A DNA stretch of 64,000 nucleotides from Ignavibacteria bacterium (GCA_013177855.1 JABLYA010000001.1:1349231-1413230); one strand, 5' to 3'. Shown: positions 8,975-17,697, numbered from the stretch's first letter. Notes: a model not told the origin generated them from the sequence alone. Made by a program: numbers and translations.

Positions 8975-9682
8975 TCAGAAGAATTCTCTTAAATAAAATT
9001 CGAGTTCTTCAATTGTCTTCTCACCAAGAATTATTGTAACAAATTCTGCAAAATTATTTAGAATGATAAGCGAATTAATACTTGCGTCTTTATTTGCAAG
9101 ATTAACAATCTTTTTTGAAACAGAATGATTTAATTGTCTTACGTCTTCGTAAATCTCTTTCAATTTTTTCATTTCCCAATCTGGTTCTTCACCCTTCAAC
9201 ATTTTGACATATTGAGCAAGTAAATAAAACGCTAACGCTCGAACCTCCGTTTCTTCGATTGAAGCAAATGGAAGATGAAAATAAAGGAGAGGTTTTAATT
9301 TGCCCATAATAGGACAACCAGAGCTTACCATTAAAATACCAAGCAAGCTGCTCACTCCCTGTTGTAATGAAGTCTTTTTCTCATAATTTCGACTTGCCGT
9401 TTCAACATATACTCTTACCGCTTCAAATGAATTTTTGTCATTGAATTCAGAGAGTATCAATTGAAGATTAAGAGCGAGAGGGCAGTATTCATTTGTTTTT
9501 TCATCGAGTGGACAATGTGGACATTTGAAATTACTTAACTTTGCCCAATCAGGATAATATTTACAGGTTGGTTCAATGATTGAAAGATCTTTTTTATCAA
9601 CCAGAACAGTAATCAACTTTTCAGAATCATCTTTGAAATAGAAATGGTATTTAAAGATTATTTTCTCTTCCCGTTGGGGCAT
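8975..9682 (-). CDS. Conserved protein of unknown function with N-terminal Cys-rich segment
   Basis: This is a 235-residue soluble protein with no signal peptide. The N-terminal third looks like a small beta domain (KYHFYFKDDSEK). It is followed by a cysteine cluster with CKYYPDW, then CPHCPLD, then CPLAL, which could hold a metal. The remainder is helical and includes LLGILMVSSGCPIMG and FHLPFASIEETEVRALAFYLLAQY. The pattern resembles a conserved family seen in many Gram-negative bacteria that carries only a DUF label; I am not certain of the number. The gene is transcribed alone and is divergent from the AlkA-like gene. No function can be assigned. Confidence 0.75.
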   Translation of the reverse strand: MPQREEKIIFKYHFYFKDDSEKLITVLVDKKDLSIIEPTCKYYPDWAKLSNFKCPHCPLDEKTNEYCPLALNLQLILSEFNDKNSFEAVRVYVETASRNYEKKTSLQQGVSSLLGILMVSSGCPIMGKLKPLLYFHLPFASIEETEVRALAFYLLAQYVKMLKGEEPDWEMKKLKEIYEDVRQLNHSVSKKIVNLANKDASINSLIILNNFAEFVTIILGEKTIEELEFYLREFF

Positions 9683-9829
9683 AAATTATCTTTCAGCTTT
9701 TAGTTTAATTTATGATTTAAAATTTTTATTTAAAACCAATGTAGACATTTTTCAAATTACATTAAACTCTAAGTCAAAATTCAACTAATTGATAGACAGC
9801 CTTAAAATTTTTTCATATATTAAAATCCT

Positions 9830-10492
9830 ATGAAACAATACAATGAAAGCTTAAAAATAAATTCTAAAGATTCCTTCGACAAAAGAATAATTAAAGCGGT
9901 AAATCATCTCAAAAGAAACGATAAGATACTAGCTAAAGTTATTAATGAAGTCGGATCCTGCACATTAAAACCTCAGACTGATCCGTTCGAATCAATTATT
10001 GATGCAGTAATTTCGCAGCAATTATCAATGTATGCGGCACAATCTATCTTTAATCGTTTTGTTGACTTTTACAAACCAAAGACTTTTCCAACTCCCGATG
10101 ATATTCTTAAAACAGAAGATGATGATTTAAGAAAAATTGGTATTTCGAATGCAAAAATTCGTTGCATTAAAGATTTAAGTGAAAAAATCAAATCAGGCAA
10201 AATTCATTTAAACCAAATTCATAATCTTAGTGATGAAGAAATAGTTAAAGAACTTACTCAGGTCAAAGGAATTGGCAGATGGACAGCTCATATGTTTTTA
10301 ATCTTTTCACTTGGCAGATTAAATGTTCTACCAACTGAAGATCTTGGCATCAGAAAAGGGATTATGAAATTATATCGTTTGAGAAAACTTCCAGACGAAA
10401 AGAAAATTCGTGAAATTGCAAATAAAAATAATTGGTTTCCTTATTGTTCTATTGCCAGCTGGTACATCTGGCGAAGCCTTGAATTAAAATGA
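9830..10492 (+). CDS. DNA-3-methyladenine glycosylase II-like (HhH-GPD) protein
   Basis: This 220-residue HhH-GPD superfamily base-excision enzyme should remove alkylated bases. The glycosylase core begins with DPFESIIDAVISQQLS. The helix-hairpin-helix is LTQVKGIGRWTAHMFLIFSL, and the catalytic Asp is expected in LPTEDLGIRKG just after it. There are no C-terminal Fe-S cysteines, so it is not an endonuclease III or MutY type. It lacks the N-terminal AlkA domain of the E. coli enzyme and is closer to short AlkA/Mag1-like forms. Its stop codon overlaps a possible ATG of the next gene, so the two may be coupled, though their functions appear unrelated. Confidence 0.88.
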   Translation: MKQYNESLKINSKDSFDKRIIKAVNHLKRNDKILAKVINEVGSCTLKPQTDPFESIIDAVISQQLSMYAAQSIFNRFVDFYKPKTFPTPDDILKTEDDDLRKIGISNAKIRCIKDLSEKIKSGKIHLNQIHNLSDEEIVKELTQVKGIGRWTAHMFLIFSLGRLNVLPTEDLGIRKGIMKLYRLRKLPDEKKIREIANKNNWFPYCSIASWYIWRSLELK

Positions 10493-10500
10493 GGTCAAAA

Positions 10501-11160
10501 ATGCTGAAAAAATATTTCATCATCTTTTTAACATTTTCAGTTCTTATTGGATGTTCATCATCAAAAGAGCCAAGAAATCTTTATTATGCCAAACAAGAAG
10601 TTAGAGTTTATATTGACGATACCACTCGATATTTAAGAGATATTCGAAAAGTTGTTGAAGAAGCGAAGAAATATGTTGAAAAAAACTTTGACCCAACAAA
10701 AAACAATGCAGCTATTTTTGATATTGATGAGACTTCGCTGAATAATTTCGAATATATCAAGCATTATGATTTCGGTTTTACAATGGAAAGCTGGGAAGAT
10801 TGGATTGATTCAGCAAAAGCCACTGCTATTGAACCGGTTCTTGAACTTTATAAATTCATTAAACAAAAAGGCATTAAAGTTTTCTTTATCACTGGTCGAT
10901 ATGAATCAAAAAAGATTAAAAATCCCGACCCAACAGTTAAAAATTTAATCGATGTAGGATTCAAAGACTTCGACGGAATTTTCTTCAAACCCAGAACTCC
11001 TAAGATGAAAACTTCAGAATTCAAATCATCAATCAGGAAAAAATTGGTCGAACAGGGTTACTACATTTTTATTAACATCGGCGATCAATTTTCAGACTTT
11101 GAGGGAGAATATCCGGGAAAAACTTTTAAGTTGCCTAACCCAGCTTACTTAACTTTTTAG
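10501..11160 (+). CDS. HAD-superfamily (subfamily IIIB, class B-like) acid phosphatase lipoprotein
   Basis: ATGs exist at 10489 (overlapping the alkA-like stop) and at 10501. The later one is chosen because GAGG lies just upstream and it gives a clean lipoprotein signal, with lipobox VLIGC. The 219-residue product carries HAD motif I as AIFDIDETSLNN (two catalytic Asp), motif II as FFITGR, and a C-terminal NIGDQFSDF with the acidic motif. The family includes lipoprotein e(P4)-like and plant acid phosphatases. It is probably a periplasm-facing nucleotide or sugar phosphatase; the substrate is unknown. Its 3' end overlaps the convergent STAS gene by 4 bp. Confidence 0.87.
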   Translation: MLKKYFIIFLTFSVLIGCSSSKEPRNLYYAKQEVRVYIDDTTRYLRDIRKVVEEAKKYVEKNFDPTKNNAAIFDIDETSLNNFEYIKHYDFGFTMESWEDWIDSAKATAIEPVLELYKFIKQKGIKVFFITGRYESKKIKNPDPTVKNLIDVGFKDFDGIFFKPRTPKMKTSEFKSSIRKKLVEQGYYIFINIGDQFSDFEGEYPGKTFKLPNPAYLTF

Positions 11161-11510
11161 AAGAAAGATTTTTTTGCTTCATCTATGTTGTTGTAAATTC
11201 TTAAAAGTTTATCGAGTTGAGATACTTCAAATCTTTCGTAAACCGACTGAGATTTCACGACCAGATTCATTTTGCCGTTTATCATAATCAGTGATCTGTA
11301 AGTCTCCACTATCACACCTATCAATGAACTTTCGATAAATTTCAAATCCGATAAATCCAGGAGTATCTGGTAAAATTTCTCAACATCAATTAATTCTTTT
11401 AGTATTTCTTTCAACTTTATTGAAGTCGAAAGGGAAACAATTTCTCCTGAAATTTTGACAATGCAATATCTTTCTGATTTTTCAATTGTAATCACATTGT
11501 TGTTATTCAT
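11157..11510 (-). CDS. STAS-domain protein (anti-sigma factor antagonist-like)
   Basis: This 117-residue single-domain protein resembles SpoIIAA/RsbV. The fold is indicated by ERYCIVKISGEI at the start and LLDLSDLKFIESSLIGVIVE in the middle. The Ser pair in ESS occupies the place where the family is phosphorylated by its kinase. It would act in a partner-switching circuit controlling a sigma factor or another output, but no anti-sigma kinase or PP2C phosphatase gene is in the window. It lies 71 bp downstream of an MBL-fold hydrolase gene on the same strand, so cotranscription is possible. Confidence 0.8.
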   Translation of the reverse strand: MNNNNVITIEKSERYCIVKISGEIVSLSTSIKLKEILKELIDVEKFYQILLDLSDLKFIESSLIGVIVETYRSLIMINGKMNLVVKSQSVYERFEVSQLDKLLRIYNNIDEAKKSFF

Positions 11511-11581
11511 TTTTCTCTCTTTTATTCAAAATTTTTTACCAAACATTACAGCATTAAAAATAGTTCTGAAAAAATACACTT

Positions 11582-12451
11582 TTAAATTAATATTTCTAAC
11601 TGATCGTAAGACGCAAAACAATTTACATTACTACCTAAACTTTTTAAGTAAGATTTTGTCTCATCGACAAATTTATCAATAAATTCATCATCATAATCCG
11701 GATCGTAATGAAACAAATATAAATTCTTAACCTTTGCGAGATTTGCAAAAATTGCAACTGCCAGATTGCTCGAGTGCCCCCAGCCAATTCTTCTGTTATA
11801 ATCATCAAATGAATAGCTTGAATCGTGAATCAAAACATCCGCATCAAGACAAAAATCAATCAAGTTCTTATGATTTGTCAGAATTAATTTTTCAATGTCT
11901 TCAACAGAATGATTGTTTTGAATTAATTCATTATCAGTAAAATAAACTATCTTTTTATCACCATTGGTTACTTTATAACCAAGCGTTGGATTGGGATGAT
12001 GAAGCTTGATCGTTTCTATCTTAAACTTCTGGGTTTCATATACAAAATTGCTATCAATATTGTGAAATTGAAATTTAGATTTGAAGTAATCTTTTGTAAT
12101 AGAAAAAAGAGGAGGACTTAAAATTAAATCCAAAATGTCTTCAGTATTTTTCAATGTATAAGGTTGAGCAAGAATCTCAATATTAAATTCATCATTATAC
12201 AAAGGAGCAAAAAAAGGCAATCCAACAATGTGATCGGTGTGAAAGTGAGATAGAAAGATCTTTATGTTTCGATAATTTCTGTTAATTAAATCAATTCCCA
12301 GTTCACGAATGCCTGTGCCCGCATCAAGAATAATCAACTCATCAGAATCGTCGAATGAAACTTCAATGCATGGAGTATTACCTCCATACTTGCAATAATT
12401 CTTGCCCGTTACCGCGATGGAACCTCTTGTTCCCCAAAATTTAAGTTTCAT
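11582..12451 (-). CDS. MBL-fold metallo-hydrolase
   Basis: This 289-residue metallo-beta-lactamase fold protein starts with MKLKFWGTRGS, a beginning typical of PhnP/cyclic-phosphodiesterase-like MBL proteins. The zinc motif HxHxDH is at residues 69-74 (HFHTDH). Further candidate ligands are the His of IETIKLHHPNP, an Asp in DADVLIHDSSY and a His in GWGHSS. It is cytoplasmic, with no signal. MBL proteins of this subgroup hydrolyse phosphodiesters such as cyclic nucleotides or RNA ends. The adjacent STAS gene suggests signalling, but this is inference. Confidence 0.85.
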   Translation of the reverse strand: MKLKFWGTRGSIAVTGKNYCKYGGNTPCIEVSFDDSDELIILDAGTGIRELGIDLINRNYRNIKIFLSHFHTDHIVGLPFFAPLYNDEFNIEILAQPYTLKNTEDILDLILSPPLFSITKDYFKSKFQFHNIDSNFVYETQKFKIETIKLHHPNPTLGYKVTNGDKKIVYFTDNELIQNNHSVEDIEKLILTNHKNLIDFCLDADVLIHDSSYSFDDYNRRIGWGHSSNLAVAIFANLAKVKNLYLFHYDPDYDDEFIDKFVDETKSYLKSLGSNVNCFASYDQLEILI

Positions 12452-12580
12452 AGTAAAAATTAAGAAAAATATTTATGTGAAAGAATTACAAATCAAATTA
12501 TTCTGCGATTTAAATCTAATAATTGGTCTGGCTATTCACCAATTCATTTTTTTAATCAAGATTTTTTCTTAAATTAAATC

Positions 12581-12594
12581 AGATAAAATTATCT
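12581..12594. promoter_or_regulatory. 14-bp palindrome just upstream of the Rrf2 gene (possible operator)
   Basis: AGATAAAATTATCT is a perfect 6-bp inverted repeat with a 2-bp centre, ending 11 bp before the ATG of the Rrf2 gene. A second, looser repeat (AATTGGT at 12521-12527 with ACCAATT at 12538-12544) lies upstream in the same divergent spacer. Rrf2 regulators commonly bind AT-rich palindromes and control themselves. In DNA this AT-rich, chance palindromes are frequent, so confidence is low. Confidence 0.3.
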
Positions 12595-12605
12595 TATTAT
12601 AAAAT

Positions 12606-13037
12606 ATGTCAGTGATATTTTCTAAAAAATGTGAATACGGTTTACAAGCAATTCTTTATCTGGCGAGCAAAAACGATAAAGAATTTTTTTCGGCTAAAGA
12701 AATAGCCAGCGACTTAAAAATTCCAAAAGAATTTGTTTCCAAGATTTTACAATCACTTGTGAATTACAAAATTGTCGGTTCAAAAAAAGGTAAAAACGGA
12801 GGTTTCTTTCTCGCCAAAAAACCAAGTCAAATTAGATTGATTGACATTGTTGAGGCTATTGATGGCTTGAAAGTTTTTGAAACTTGTGTCCTGGGATTCC
12901 CTGATTGCAAATCAGATGTTCCTTGTCCGGTTCATTATCAATGGGGGAAATTAAGAAGTATGGCGTATGAAATGCTCAGCGCCGAAACCATTGATAAATT
13001 CACTGATAAGGTTCTCGAAAAAATAAAAACTCTATAG
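12606..13037 (+). CDS. Rrf2-family transcriptional regulator with three cysteines (Fe-S type)
   Basis: This 143-residue regulator has the Rrf2 winged-helix start (SKKCEYGLQAILYLA), a recognition region with AKEIASDLKIPKEFVSKILQ and the KGKNGGFFLAK wing. Cys94, Cys101 and Cys107 (C-x6-C-x5-C) stand where IscR, NsrR and RirA hold their Fe-S cluster; the first spacing differs by one or two residues from those proteins. It is therefore likely to sense NO, iron or redox state through a cluster. It is the first gene of a plus-strand run leading into nrfHA, 30 bp before the next gene. Control of nitrite respiration in the manner of NsrR is the natural inference. Confidence 0.87.
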   Translation: MSVIFSKKCEYGLQAILYLASKNDKEFFSAKEIASDLKIPKEFVSKILQSLVNYKIVGSKKGKNGGFFLAKKPSQIRLIDIVEAIDGLKVFETCVLGFPDCKSDVPCPVHYQWGKLRSMAYEMLSAETIDKFTDKVLEKIKTL

Positions 13038-13067
13038 TCAGAAAATTTTAAATCTTGTGGTTTTGAT

Positions 13068-14171
13068 ATGCGGACAGAAATTGAAGCAATCACAAAAATC
13101 AATTCTCAAAAGTTAAATCAGCCAAAGAAATTAAAAAACAAAATTATAAAGAACGAGGAAAGATCAATTCAGAAGGTAAGATTTATTATTCAAATCTTAT
13201 CCGTTTTACTTTCAATCTGGATCGGAATTGAGTTTATTCTATTCGTTAAATTTTTAGAAAGCGGTGGTCAGTCAATTTTTGTCGAAAGGCCACCTGGTGT
13301 TGAAGGCTACCTTCCAATTAGTTCACTAATGTCGTTGAGATATTTTCTGGCAACCGGAGAAATTCACTGGGCACATCCAGCTGGAATGTTTATTTTTTTA
13401 GCAATAGTAATGATGTCACTTGTGATCGGAAAATCTTTTTGCAGCTGGTTCTGTCCAATTGGATTTCTATCTGAAAATCTTGGGGATTTTGGAGAAAAGA
13501 TTTTCAAAAAAAGATTAAGGATGCCAAAATTTTTGGACATACCTCTTCGAAGTTTAAAATATCTTCTTCTCGGATTTTTCCTTTATGTGATCTTTTTTGC
13601 AATGGATATTATTTCCCTCAAACTTTTTCTCGATAGCCCATATAACCAAGTAGCTGATATTAAGATGTATTATTTCTTCGCTCGAATTTCAAAATTCTCT
13701 CTCAATGTAATAATAATTCTTGCAGTTCTCTCAATTCTTTTCAGAAATTTTTGGTGCAGATACTTATGTCCTTATGGTGCATTACTTGGATTGGTTGGGC
13801 TTCTTAGTCCAATTAAAATTAAACGAAATATCAAATCCTGTATCGACTGTAATAAATGTTCTAAAGTTTGTCCAAATTTTATCGATGTGGCTCACAAAAA
13901 ATATGTAATTTCTGATGAATGCAACTCTTGTATGAATTGCGTTGATGTTTGCCCGGTAAAAGACACTCTTTATTTAGAAATTCTTCCAGCCAAAAGGAAG
14001 TTTTCTAAGAAATTTGTTGCTGCTGCTGTAGTTGGATTATTTATGTTAATCACTGGACTAGGTATGATTACAGGCAACTGGAAAAATAAAATCAAACTGG
14101 AAGATTATTTCTACCATATTCAAAGAATAGAAACTTCTGATTATTCACATCCAACAGGAGTAAATAAATAA
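13068..14171 (+). CDS. NapH-like polytopic 4Fe-4S ferredoxin
   Basis: This 367-residue membrane protein has about five hydrophobic helices, two membrane-proximal cysteine motifs (SFCSWFCPIGF and FWCRYLCPYGA) of the NapH/CcoG type, and two classical [4Fe-4S] ferredoxin motifs (CIDCNKCSKVCPN and CNSCMNCVDVCPV). Family members are thought to pass electrons between quinol and periplasmic or cytoplasmic partners, or to help maturation of periplasmic metalloenzymes. The soluble N-terminal stretch of about 40 residues is lysine-rich. Its place between an Rrf2 gene and porin-nrfH-nrfA suggests an accessory electron-transfer or maturation role in nitrite reduction. Confidence 0.85.
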   Translation: MRTEIEAITKINSQKLNQPKKLKNKIIKNEERSIQKVRFIIQILSVLLSIWIGIEFILFVKFLESGGQSIFVERPPGVEGYLPISSLMSLRYFLATGEIHWAHPAGMFIFLAIVMMSLVIGKSFCSWFCPIGFLSENLGDFGEKIFKKRLRMPKFLDIPLRSLKYLLLGFFLYVIFFAMDIISLKLFLDSPYNQVADIKMYYFFARISKFSLNVIIILAVLSILFRNFWCRYLCPYGALLGLVGLLSPIKIKRNIKSCIDCNKCSKVCPNFIDVAHKKYVISDECNSCMNCVDVCPVKDTLYLEILPAKRKFSKKFVAAAVVGLFMLITGLGMITGNWKNKIKLEDYFYHIQRIETSDYSHPTGVNK

Positions 14172-14235
14172 TTCCTTATGTAAATTGAATCAATAACTTC
14201 AATCAAACAAATCAAAAAACAAAAAGGAGAGAAAA

Positions 14236-15207
14236 ATGAAAAAATTACTAACGATATTCTGTTTCACTCTGCTCTTACTTTCCAATTTAAATTCGCAAAG
14301 CTTAACAAAAATCTCCGGTCTTGCATACTATGACTATTACTACAATTTAAAAAATAACGACATTACCAAAAGAGACCAGCAAGGTTTCCAATTCAGACGC
14401 GTGTTTTTAACTTTTGATTTTGATGTAACAAATAAACTCTCTGCAAGATTAAGAATTGAACCAGAGTATCAAGGAATAAAAGATAATAACAAGCAATTTC
14501 TCTTTTTGAAAGATATGTTCTTTCAGTACAAATTCGATCAATTCCAGCTATTTGCGGGACTAATGCCTACTCCAAATTTCGAAGCTGAAGAAAGATACTG
14601 GGGATATCGCTCAGTTGAAAAGACCCAATCCGATTTAAGAAATTGGATAACAATCCGTGATTTAGGATTATCTATTAAGGGGAAAGCCAGCGAAAGCTTG
14701 AATTATGCAGTAATGATTGGTAATAATAGTTTTCATGGAACAGAAACTGACAAATACAAGAAATTATATTTTCATCTTTTCAATTCCTTTGGTAATAATA
14801 TTGGCGCATCATTTGACTTTAACTTTGCAAATGGTCCTCAAAATAAAAATGTTCTTTACTCTAAGTTTGGATTATACCGATCGACTAACAGTTATTCAGG
14901 AGGCTTAACGTTTGTTTATGGACTAAGACAGAAATATTTGAGCAATAATGAAAGTTTAAATGAACTCGGCTTATCAGTTTTTGGTAACTATAAACTTTCA
15001 GATAGCTGGAAAACATTTCTTCGATTTGATTATTACGAACCAAATACTAAAAACTCTTTAGATCAAGAGTTTACACTCATTGGTGGTATTGACTATATGC
15101 TTGATAAAAATTTAAATATCATTCCAAACTTTATTTATAATGATTATGAAAACCGAAACTTTCAGGATGACTTAACATTTAGATTAACATTTCATTATCA
15201 ATTTTAG
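14236..15207 (+). CDS. Outer-membrane beta-barrel (porin-like) protein
   Basis: The ATG follows a strong AAAGGAGAG site. The 323-residue product has a signal peptide (MKKLLTIFCFTLLLLSNLNSQ). It then has alternating aromatic/polar strands, such as GFQFRRVFLTFDFDVTNKLSARLRIEPEY and FQYKFDQFQLFAGLMPTP, typical of phosphate-selective-porin-like barrels. The C-terminus ends in FRLTFHYQF, a terminal aromatic as required for BAM-mediated insertion. It sits 8 bp before nrfH, so it is probably the nitrite or anion entry channel of this cluster. That role is inferred from position only. Confidence 0.78.
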   Translation: MKKLLTIFCFTLLLLSNLNSQSLTKISGLAYYDYYYNLKNNDITKRDQQGFQFRRVFLTFDFDVTNKLSARLRIEPEYQGIKDNNKQFLFLKDMFFQYKFDQFQLFAGLMPTPNFEAEERYWGYRSVEKTQSDLRNWITIRDLGLSIKGKASESLNYAVMIGNNSFHGTETDKYKKLYFHLFNSFGNNIGASFDFNFANGPQNKNVLYSKFGLYRSTNSYSGGLTFVYGLRQKYLSNNESLNELGLSVFGNYKLSDSWKTFLRFDYYEPNTKNSLDQEFTLIGGIDYMLDKNLNIIPNFIYNDYENRNFQDDLTFRLTFHYQF

Positions 15208-15215
15208 GTAGAAAT

Positions 15216-15815
15216 ATGAAAAGTGGAGTAAAAAAATTAATTGATTACATAATTCCACCTCACAACTGGATTGTTGCTGTATCTTTGATTGTCGGGCTTT
15301 TTGTTGGAATTGCGATGTTAATCCTTTACATTTCAAATGCACCATCATATCTATCCGATAGACCAGAAGCTTGTATAAATTGTCATGTTATGACGCCTCA
15401 ATACATCACCTGGAGAAATTCAAGTCATTTTAGAGTTGCAACCTGTAATGATTGTCATGTTCCGCAGGATAACTTCGCAAGGAAATTATATTTCAAAGCA
15501 AGTGATGGGCTAAGACATACAACCGTATTTACTTTTAGAATGGAACCTCAGGTAATTCAGATCAAAGAAGCAGGGAAAAAAGTTGTTCAGGAAAATTGTA
15601 TTAGATGTCATCAGAATCTTATTGATCAAACTGAGTTGATTAATGTTAGTTATACAAAATTCTCACACGGTAAGGATAAATTATGCTGGGATTGTCATCG
15701 AGAAACACCTCATGGCAGAGTTAATAGTCTTGCATCTACGCCTTATGCTCGTGTTCCAAAATTAAATCCTGTATTACCCGATTGGCTTAATAAATTTTTC
15801 CAAACAGAGAAATAA
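15216..15815 (+). CDS. nrfH: Cytochrome c nitrite reductase small subunit (tetrahaem quinol oxidase)
   Basis: This 199-residue NapC/NirT-family protein has one N-terminal membrane anchor (about residues 18-40) and four CxxCH haem sites: Cys53-His57, Cys77-His81, Cys128-His132 and Cys157-His161. The first is followed by Met59 (CINCHVM), the CxxCHxM arrangement used by NrfH haem 1. It oxidises menaquinol in the membrane and passes electrons to NrfA. nrfA follows after 15 bp with its own strong ribosome site. The menaquinone it needs would come from the futalosine genes at 3.7-6.8 kb. Confidence 0.95.
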   Translation: MKSGVKKLIDYIIPPHNWIVAVSLIVGLFVGIAMLILYISNAPSYLSDRPEACINCHVMTPQYITWRNSSHFRVATCNDCHVPQDNFARKLYFKASDGLRHTTVFTFRMEPQVIQIKEAGKKVVQENCIRCHQNLIDQTELINVSYTKFSHGKDKLCWDCHRETPHGRVNSLASTPYARVPKLNPVLPDWLNKFFQTEK

Positions 15816-15830
15816 AAAAAGGAGAGAACT

Positions 15831-17285
15831 ATGAAACCAATAAGAGAACTAATTAAAGAAAAACCCTGGACTGGTTGGTTATTATTTACATTAACTGCTA
15901 TTATAGTTTTTCTTCTTGGACTTTTTGCCTCCTCAATTGTCGAACGAAGAAGCGAATCAATGATGCTTCAGCAAGTAAAACCAATTAATGAATGGGAGCC
16001 AAGAAATGAAGTCTGGGGAGAAAATTATCCAAGAGAATATGAAACTTACTTAATGACAAGCGACACAACTTTCTTTTCAAAATATGCTGGAAATGGTCAT
16101 ATCGATTTACTCGAAAAATATCCATCTATGGTTATCTTGTGGGCAGGTTACGCTTTTTCAAGAGATTATAATCAAGCAAGAGGTCACTATTACTCTGTAG
16201 AAGATGTTAGAAAAACTTTGAGAACTGGTGTTCCACAACCTGCAACTTGCTGGACTTGTAAAAGCACCGATGTTCCAAGATTAATGAGTGAAATGGGAGT
16301 CGCAAACTTCTATAAAGCTAAATTAACTGATCTGGGCGCTGAAGTGTTGAATCCAATTGGTTGTCAGGATTGTCATGATCCAAAAACAATGAATTTAAGA
16401 ATTACAAGACCTGCATTAGTTGAAGCTTTCCAAAGACAGGGGAAAGATATTACAAAAGCTACTCATCAAGAAATGCGTTCACTTGTTTGCGCTCAGTGCC
16501 ATGTTGAATACTACTTCAAAGGCGAAGGCAAATATCTTACTTTTCCCTGGGATGATGGAATCTCCGTTGAAGCAATGGAAAAATATTATGACGAAATTGA
16601 ACATGTTGATTTTGTTCACGCTTTGAGTAAAGCTCCTATAATTAAAGCACAACATCCCGATTGGGAACTTGCCCAATTTGGAATTCATGCACAAAGAGGC
16701 GTAAGCTGCGCTGACTGCCATATGCCATACAAAAGCGAAGGTGGAGTAAAGTTTACAAGCCATCATGTGGTCAGTCCATTGAAAAATATTTCTGGTTCCT
16801 GTCAGGTCTGTCATCGTGAAAGCGAAGAAACATTAAGACAAAATGTTTACGACAGGCAAGATAAAGTTCGAGAATTATTAGACATCGTTGAAAATAGTCT
16901 CGTTAAAGCTCATATTGAAGCAAAGATTGCATGGGATAATGGTGCAAAAGAAGAAGATATGAAACCCATATTAAAATTAATTCGTCAAGCTCAGTGGCGA
17001 TGGGATTACGTTTCAGCAAGTATTGGAGGAGCCTTCCATGCACCACTTGAATGCGCAAGAATTCTTGGTAACGCAATTCAAAAAAGCGAACTAGCCAGAA
17101 ACGAACTAACCAAACTTTTGATAAAACTTAATGTGAAGTTACCTATTCAATATCCCGATGTTTCAACAAAGGAAAAAGCTCAAAAGTATATAGGGCTTGA
17201 TATGCAAAAACTCTTTAAAGAGAAAGAAGAATTTCTAAAAACTGTTGTTGCTGAATGGGATAAAAAAGCAAAGAAGAATTATTAA
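15831..17285 (+). CDS. nrfA: Ammonia-forming cytochrome c nitrite reductase catalytic subunit
   Basis: This 484-residue pentahaem enzyme reduces nitrite to ammonium with six electrons in the periplasm. The catalytic haem is the special CxxCK site at 140-144 (CWTCK). Four CxxCH sites follow at 178-182, 220-224, 293-297 and 324-328. The FGIHAQRGVSCADCHMPY stretch around haem 4 is characteristic. An N-terminal hydrophobic helix (about 15-36) serves as signal or anchor, which is common where NrfA stays with NrfH. Downstream are a 13-bp-stem terminator at 17321 and a second hairpin at 17457, marking the end of the rrf2-napH-like-porin-nrfH-nrfA unit. Confidence 0.96.
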   Translation: MKPIRELIKEKPWTGWLLFTLTAIIVFLLGLFASSIVERRSESMMLQQVKPINEWEPRNEVWGENYPREYETYLMTSDTTFFSKYAGNGHIDLLEKYPSMVILWAGYAFSRDYNQARGHYYSVEDVRKTLRTGVPQPATCWTCKSTDVPRLMSEMGVANFYKAKLTDLGAEVLNPIGCQDCHDPKTMNLRITRPALVEAFQRQGKDITKATHQEMRSLVCAQCHVEYYFKGEGKYLTFPWDDGISVEAMEKYYDEIEHVDFVHALSKAPIIKAQHPDWELAQFGIHAQRGVSCADCHMPYKSEGGVKFTSHHVVSPLKNISGSCQVCHRESEETLRQNVYDRQDKVRELLDIVENSLVKAHIEAKIAWDNGAKEEDMKPILKLIRQAQWRWDYVSASIGGAFHAPLECARILGNAIQKSELARNELTKLLIKLNVKLPIQYPDVSTKEKAQKYIGLDMQKLFKEKEEFLKTVVAEWDKKAKKNY

Positions 17286-17320
17286 TAATTCAGGTTGATC
17301 ATTTCAAGATTGTAGTAACA

Positions 17321-17364
17321 AGACATCCTGATTAAAAATTATATGAAAATCAGGATGTCTTTTC
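17321..17364 (+). terminator. Intrinsic terminator of the nrf operon
   Basis: AGACATCCTGATT (17321-17333) pairs perfectly with AATCAGGATGTCT (17348-17360), a 13-bp stem with a 14-nt AT-rich loop, followed by a short T run. It begins 36 bp after the nrfA stop codon. Confidence 0.85.
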
Positions 17365-17456
17365 GCTGTTAATTCAGAATTAAAAGCTGGAGAGATACAC
17401 AGAGTAAAAGAGTGTTAAAATAGAAGTGAGACCAATTAATTGCTTTTAGAGAAAGG

Positions 17457-17478
17457 GCGGTCAACTGACCGCTTTTTT
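17457..17478 (+). terminator. Second plus-strand terminator-like hairpin
   Basis: GCGGTC (17457-17462) pairs with GACCGC (17467-17472) around a tetraloop and is followed by TTTTTT. It is 93 bp beyond the first terminator. It may be a back-up terminator or end a small untranslated transcript. The rest of the 412 bp spacer 17286-17697 shows no gene. Confidence 0.65.
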
Positions 17479-17697
17479 AATTAGATTTTTTTATTTAGCT
17501 AGTAAAATCGATATTTCTCATTAAGTTTTCAATCATTCTTAAACTGTTGGAGTTTAAAATTTCGGCTGCTTATGAATTGATAAAAAATCTCTGTACATTT
17601 TTATGAATGAACGGGAACTCTTCTTCTTTTTTTTTAAATTTCTACTAATCTCAAAGTTTTAATGATTTATTAAAAATATTTTTGATTATTTGGTTTT

